This document shows positions 59,799 through 64,000 of a stretch of DNA of 64,000 bases, piece by piece (positions within the stretch are counted from its first letter, which is position 1; every line of letters begins with the position of its first letter). Origin of the DNA: Hippophae tibetana (Eukaryota > Streptophyta > Magnoliopsida > Rosales > Elaeagnaceae). A model generated the notes under the pieces. The model made no database searches. It was not told the origin of the DNA and worked only from the letters and a program-made list of their open reading frames with translations. The position numbers were made by a program, and so were the translations under genes. The stretch spans positions 43,593,452 to 43,657,451 of the forward strand of contig CM072811.1 in assembly GCA_037013495.1 (NCBI GenBank). Direction: 5' to 3'.

Positions 59799-62700
59799 AT
59801 GGAAGATTCAAGACAACATCAAGTTTCCAGAATTCATGAAGTTCCAAATTTTGAAGTTTCTGTTAAGAGTTCAGAAATTGGTTCTTTCGGGGGTACTAAA
59901 CTTAATGGTACAAATTTTCGAACATGGAAAAAAGTTATGTCTGTTTATCTTCGTGGGATGCATAAGATAGGACATGTATCTGGATCAATTAGGGCTCCTA
60001 GCCAAGATGATATAGACGCCTATACTAGGTGGGAAGATGATGATGGCTTTGTCATGTCAATTCTATTTAGAGCAATCATTGATGATATATTACAAATGGT
60101 GGAGGAATGTGAAACTACTGAGGCTATATGGAATACCTTAAGCGATCTTTATACAAATGAGTCTGACTTTATTCAAGTTCATGAACTCATGTGCAAAGCT
60201 GCGGGCATGCAACAAAATGGGCAACCAGTATCTCTTTTTTTTACCAAGCTGAAAAATGTATGGGTTGAAATTGACCAGAAACACCCGTGTAAAATTAAAA
60301 ATTCAGAAGACCTTTTGTGGTACCAGAAGGAGAATGAGCTTGAACGAGTACATGCCTTTTTAAGAGGTCTTGATACAAAACATAATAGTGTTAAAGGCGA
60401 ACTACTTCGAATGTCTGACCCTCCGAGCTTGACTACTGCCTTTACATACATCCGTAAAGACCAATCTCAGCAAGAGAGTCTTCATCAGGCACATGTTGAG
60501 GTATCAAGCTTAGCCATTCAAGCCAAATCAAAGGCACCCTTCCTCCAGCAGCAAAATTCAATTCCACTTCATCAGCAGGGACCTTCACCGGGTTTTACCA
60601 ATCGCCCTCGTTCTCCCTGCTTTTATTGCAATGAACAGGGGCATCTTCGTGAGACTTGTTGGAAACTATATCCACACTTGAAACCAAAAGCAGACTACTA
60701 TGCAGCAAAATGAAAAAATGGGTATCGCTCTAAAGCAAAAGCAACTGCCGTGCAAATTGTCCAAGAACCAGACTACTATGGACAGAATCATCCTATGAAA
60801 TGTGGAGGTATCCCTACAGCTTCAATAGCTGGTCGTGGTAAGATTGGTATGACCTTAAATGTTTCTCACTCTGTTGGGTCTAATACTTGGATTATTGATT
60901 CTGGTGCATCTGATCATATGACTTATGATAAATCTTATTTTAATGAGTTATTTCCCTCACCAGTGTCTTATGTTACAAATGTTAATGGTGAGGCCTTTCC
61001 TGTCTTAGGAAAGAGGTCAGTTTATATCACTTCATCTTTACAGCTCCATAATGTTTTATATGTACCTGACTTATCTCATCACTTAATCTCTGTCCCACAG
61101 TTGAACCTTGAGTCTAAATGCTTTGTAACCTTTTATCCTATGTATGTGATTTTTCAGGATCTTCTTACCAGGGCAATAATTGGTCGAGGGTATCTGAGAG
61201 GCAGATTGTTCCGTTTAGATCAGAACTACGGAGGGGAGAAACCAGGAGCAAGGGCAAGCACTGCATTGACTTCTAGTTCCGATAAGCTAAGTGAAATTTG
61301 GTTGTGGCATCGCCGTTTAGGGCATCCGTCTTTTAGTCTTATGAAAAAAAACTATGCCTACTTTATTTATTGGTGTTAGTGAGACTGTTTTACATTGTGA
61401 GACTTGTGTTTTGGCCAAGAGCCATCGTATTACTTATTCTCCTAGTATTTCTAATAAAAGTACTATTCTTTTTTAATTAATTCATTCTGATGTTTGGGGA
61501 CCATCTAAAGAGCGAACTATATCGGGTATGAGATATTTCATTTCATTTATCGATGACTGTACAAGGTTATCATGGATTTCTCTTCTTAGAACAAAAGATG
61601 AAGTTTTTTCAGTTTTTCAAAATTTTCATACCTTCGTTCAAACACAATATAATGCCATCATTCGGATCCTCCGTTCTGACAATGGTGGGGAATATGTTAA
61701 TCACGTCTTTCAAAAGTTTTTCAAAATACATGGGATTATTCACTAAACTACTTGTCCGCAAACACCGGAACAAAATGGAGTGTCTGAAAGAAAAAATCGT
61801 CATTTACTTGATATGGCTCGTGCACTCTTATTTAGTGCTTATATGCCAAAATACCTTTGGGGTGATGCTGTACAGGCTTCTGCCCATCTCATCAATCGTC
61901 TCCCGTCTAGTGTCCTTAACGGAAACATCCCATTTCAGATTCTCGCATCTTACGTCTCCTTATCATCCTTTCATAATCTTCCTACCCGTGTATTTGGTTG
62001 TGTTGCTTTTGTGCATATTCCTAAAAATCAAAGGTCTAAATTAGATGCCCGGGCAATTAAATGTGTGTTTGTTGATTATGAAAGTTATCAGAAAGGGTAC
62101 AAGTGCTTCCATCCACCAACCAGAAAGTATTATGTTACTATGGATGTCACCTTCTTTGAGGACATGAGTTATTTTTCCTCACCTGATACTGCTCGTCAGG
62201 GGGAGAATACATATTTCGAAGAACTGTATCATGGTGAGGGGGAGGCATTAGGTGAATCACCAACTGATGTTTCAAAGAGACAAGTCATTGTAGAAGCAGA
62301 TGCTTCAAGTATTCAAGCACCAAATTCACTTACAACAAATGACATTGAAGACACAACTGTACCCTCAGATATCCTTGATCAACAACTCCCTGGTACTGAA
62401 GGTCACTCATCCGAGGTATGTACACCTACTGATACTAATAGCATCGAGTCTAATATTGGATAGTATGTGTTACCAAATAGGTATACTCGAGGTCAACCAG
62501 CCAAAAGGTATGAACCAAATATTCATGCAAAATCAAAATACCCAGTAGCCAATTACATGTCCACTAAAAGATTATCTAAGTCATATAAATCATTTGTGAA
62601 TCAAATATCTGGTGTATCAGTACCTAATAAAGTGCAGGATGTGTTGGGAGATCCAATATGGAGGAAGGCAATGGCTGAAGAGATGGATGCGTTAAAGAAA

Positions 62701-64000
62701 AATGATACTTGGCAACTTGTGTCACCACCACAAGGAAAAAAGGCAGTTGGTTGTCGATGGGTGTTTACTATAAAACATAATGGTGATGGATCCGTAAATC
62801 GATATAAAGCTCGTCTTGTAGCAAAAGGGTTTACTCAAACGTATGGTGTAGACTATGATGAGACTTTTGCTCCTGTTGCCAAAATGAACATGATTCGGGT
62901 TCTGCTCTCACTTGTTGTTAACCTAAACTGGCCACTTCGACAGTTTGATGTCAAGAATGTGTTTCTTCATGGAGAATTAGCCGAGAAGGTGTACATGAGT
63001 CTTCCACCTGGGTATGTAGTTGATTCTCCTGGTAATTTTGTATGCAAATTGAGGAAGTCTTTGTATGGCCTCAAGCAATCCCCTTGAGCCTGGTTTGGAA
63101 GGTTTTCACAGTTCATGCAAAAGGTTGGTTACAGACAAAGTAATTCAGACCACACTCTATTTCTCAAACATCAACGAGGGAAGGTAACAACCCTAATCAT
63201 TTATGTTGATGATATGGTAATCATTGGTGATGATACTATTGAGATGGATAAATTACAAAGACAGCTAGCCTCTGAATTCGAAATGAAGGACTTAGGTGAA
63301 CTAAAGTACTTCTTAGGAATTGAGGTAGCCAGGGGAAGAGAAGGAATATATCTGTGTCAGAGGAAGTACATTATTGATCTGCTAACAGAGACAGGTATGT
63401 TGGATTGCAAACCTATTGACACTCCTATTGTGCAAAACCATTGTTTAGCAGAGTATCCAGATTAGATTCCAACTGATCGAGCTCGCTATCAGAGATTGGT
63501 TGGACGTTTGATTTACTTAGCTCATACTAGACCAGATGTTGCATATGCAGTAAGTGTGGTGAGTGAGTTCATGCACAATCCAAGTAAGAACCATATGAAT
63601 GCTGTTTTGAGAATTTTAAGGTATTTGAAATCAGCTCCAGAAAGGGGAGTAATGTTCTCTAAACACAACAATCCTCTTGAAGTCTGTGGATTCACAGATG
63701 CAGATTGGGCAGGAAGTATTACTAATAGAAAGTCAACATCGGGTTATTTCACCTTTGTGGGAGGAAATTTGGTTACATGGAAAAGTAAAGAGCAGAAAGT
63801 GGTGGCACGATCTAGTGCTGAGGCCGAGTATAGAGGTATGGCTCATGGGGTTTGTGAATTGCTGTGGATAAGAACTTTGTTATTAGATTTGGGTTTCGAA
63901 CTCAAAAATACTATGCAGATGTATTGTGACAATCGGGCAGCCATTGATATATCACAAAATCCAGTACAACATGATCGCACTAAGCATGTAGAGGTTGATC
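59799..64000 (+). pseudogene. Copia gag-pol polyprotein, nearly complete, with six stops and one frameshift
   Basis: Gag starts at 59,799 (retrotran_gag/UBN2 type), with zinc knuckle CFYCNEQGHLRETC at about 60,615-60,660. Protease has WIIDSGASDHM (60,890), then LWHRRLGHPSF (61,300). Integrase has FIDDCTRLSW (61,543) and RSDNGGEY (61,675). Reverse transcriptase has QFDVKNVFLHGEL (62,940) and IYVDDMVII (63,200), and RNase H has TDADWAGS (63,695), KSTSGYF and TKHVEVD at the edge. Breaks: TGA 60,711; one extra A in an A-run near 61,341; TAA 61,474; TAA 61,744; TAG 62,461; TGA 63,085; TAG 63,463. The first TGA sits just after the zinc knuckle. Catalytic motifs are otherwise intact. Confidence 0.88.

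Larger units (their letters stand above)
58916..64000 (+). mobile_element. Ty1/copia retrotransposon, + strand, running off the window end
   Basis: The 5' LTR is about 58,916-59,111 (starts TGTTAATAAATC; unusually short, and its end is set only by the primer-binding site). It is followed by TGGTATCAGAGC at 59,113, a GC-rich leader and a gag-pol region that reaches RNase H at the window edge. It is inserted in the 5' LTR of the minus-strand Copia. The 5 bp before it (TTAAC, 58,911-58,915) should be repeated after its 3' LTR outside the window. It has fewer breaks than the other Copia elements here, so it is the youngest of the nest. Confidence 0.88.

Overview
This window is AT-rich nuclear DNA from a flowering plant, most likely a eudicot. 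The evidence is spliced class III peroxidase genes with GT..AG introns, Ty1/copia retrotransposons whose primer-binding sites (TGGTATCA...) match plant initiator tRNA-Met, and PIF/Harbinger-, Mutator- and CACTA-type DNA transposons. The species cannot be named from the sequence. I see no prokaryotic genes, CRISPR arrays, rRNA or tRNA genes. Only three genes look intact: two class III peroxidases and one small secreted Gly/Pro-rich protein. Nearly everything else is duplicated intergenic DNA or transposable elements.

Left part, 1-33,400: a partly triplicated, transposon-disrupted peroxidase locus. Copy A (1 to about 6,670) is cut off by the window start. Copy B (about 12,283-19,475) carries peroxidase 1 (17,286-18,782). 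Copy C (about 21,936-33,390) carries peroxidase 2 (27,757-29,241). A and C share a PIF-type MITE with a telomere-like interior and a relic of a Rab GTPase first exon. B shares only the peroxidase-proximal block. A and C are almost identical for about 850 bp (2,614-3,463 and 24,518-25,367) inside otherwise diverged flanks, which looks like gene conversion. Later insertions separate the copies: an old gag-bearing Copia relic (about 6,670-9,652), two Mutator-type MITEs, a PIF MITE in B, a fourth PIF-like MITE, a 958-bp CACTA element, and a 3.3-kb MULE with a perfect 9-bp target duplication downstream of peroxidase 2.

Middle part, 33,400-39,870: mostly AT-rich intergenic DNA with short repeats, the small secreted-protein gene (36,915-37,202), and two short coding-like fragments of unknown origin next to a Copia insertion.

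Right part, 39,871-64,000: a nest of retrotransposons. A complete but decayed + strand Copia element (39,871-45,225) is followed by a minus-strand Copia element (from 45,795). That second element is interrupted four times: by a 1.76-kb solo LTR (46,299-48,059), by a 211-bp CACTA MITE in the RNase H region (48,278-48,488), by a gag-only Copia element with its own LTRs (50,877-57,153), and, inside its 5' LTR, by another + strand Copia element (58,916 to beyond the window end). At the first three insertion points the host reading frame resumes across the insertion, which fixes the order of events.

The two peroxidases probably act in the cell wall or apoplast. They have nearly the same proximal promoter (a G-box and a TATA box), so they are probably co-expressed paralogs. 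I found no convincing undescribed biological system. The most informative signals are the conversion-like tract, the telomere-like MITE family, the gag-only Copia family and the datable transposon nest.
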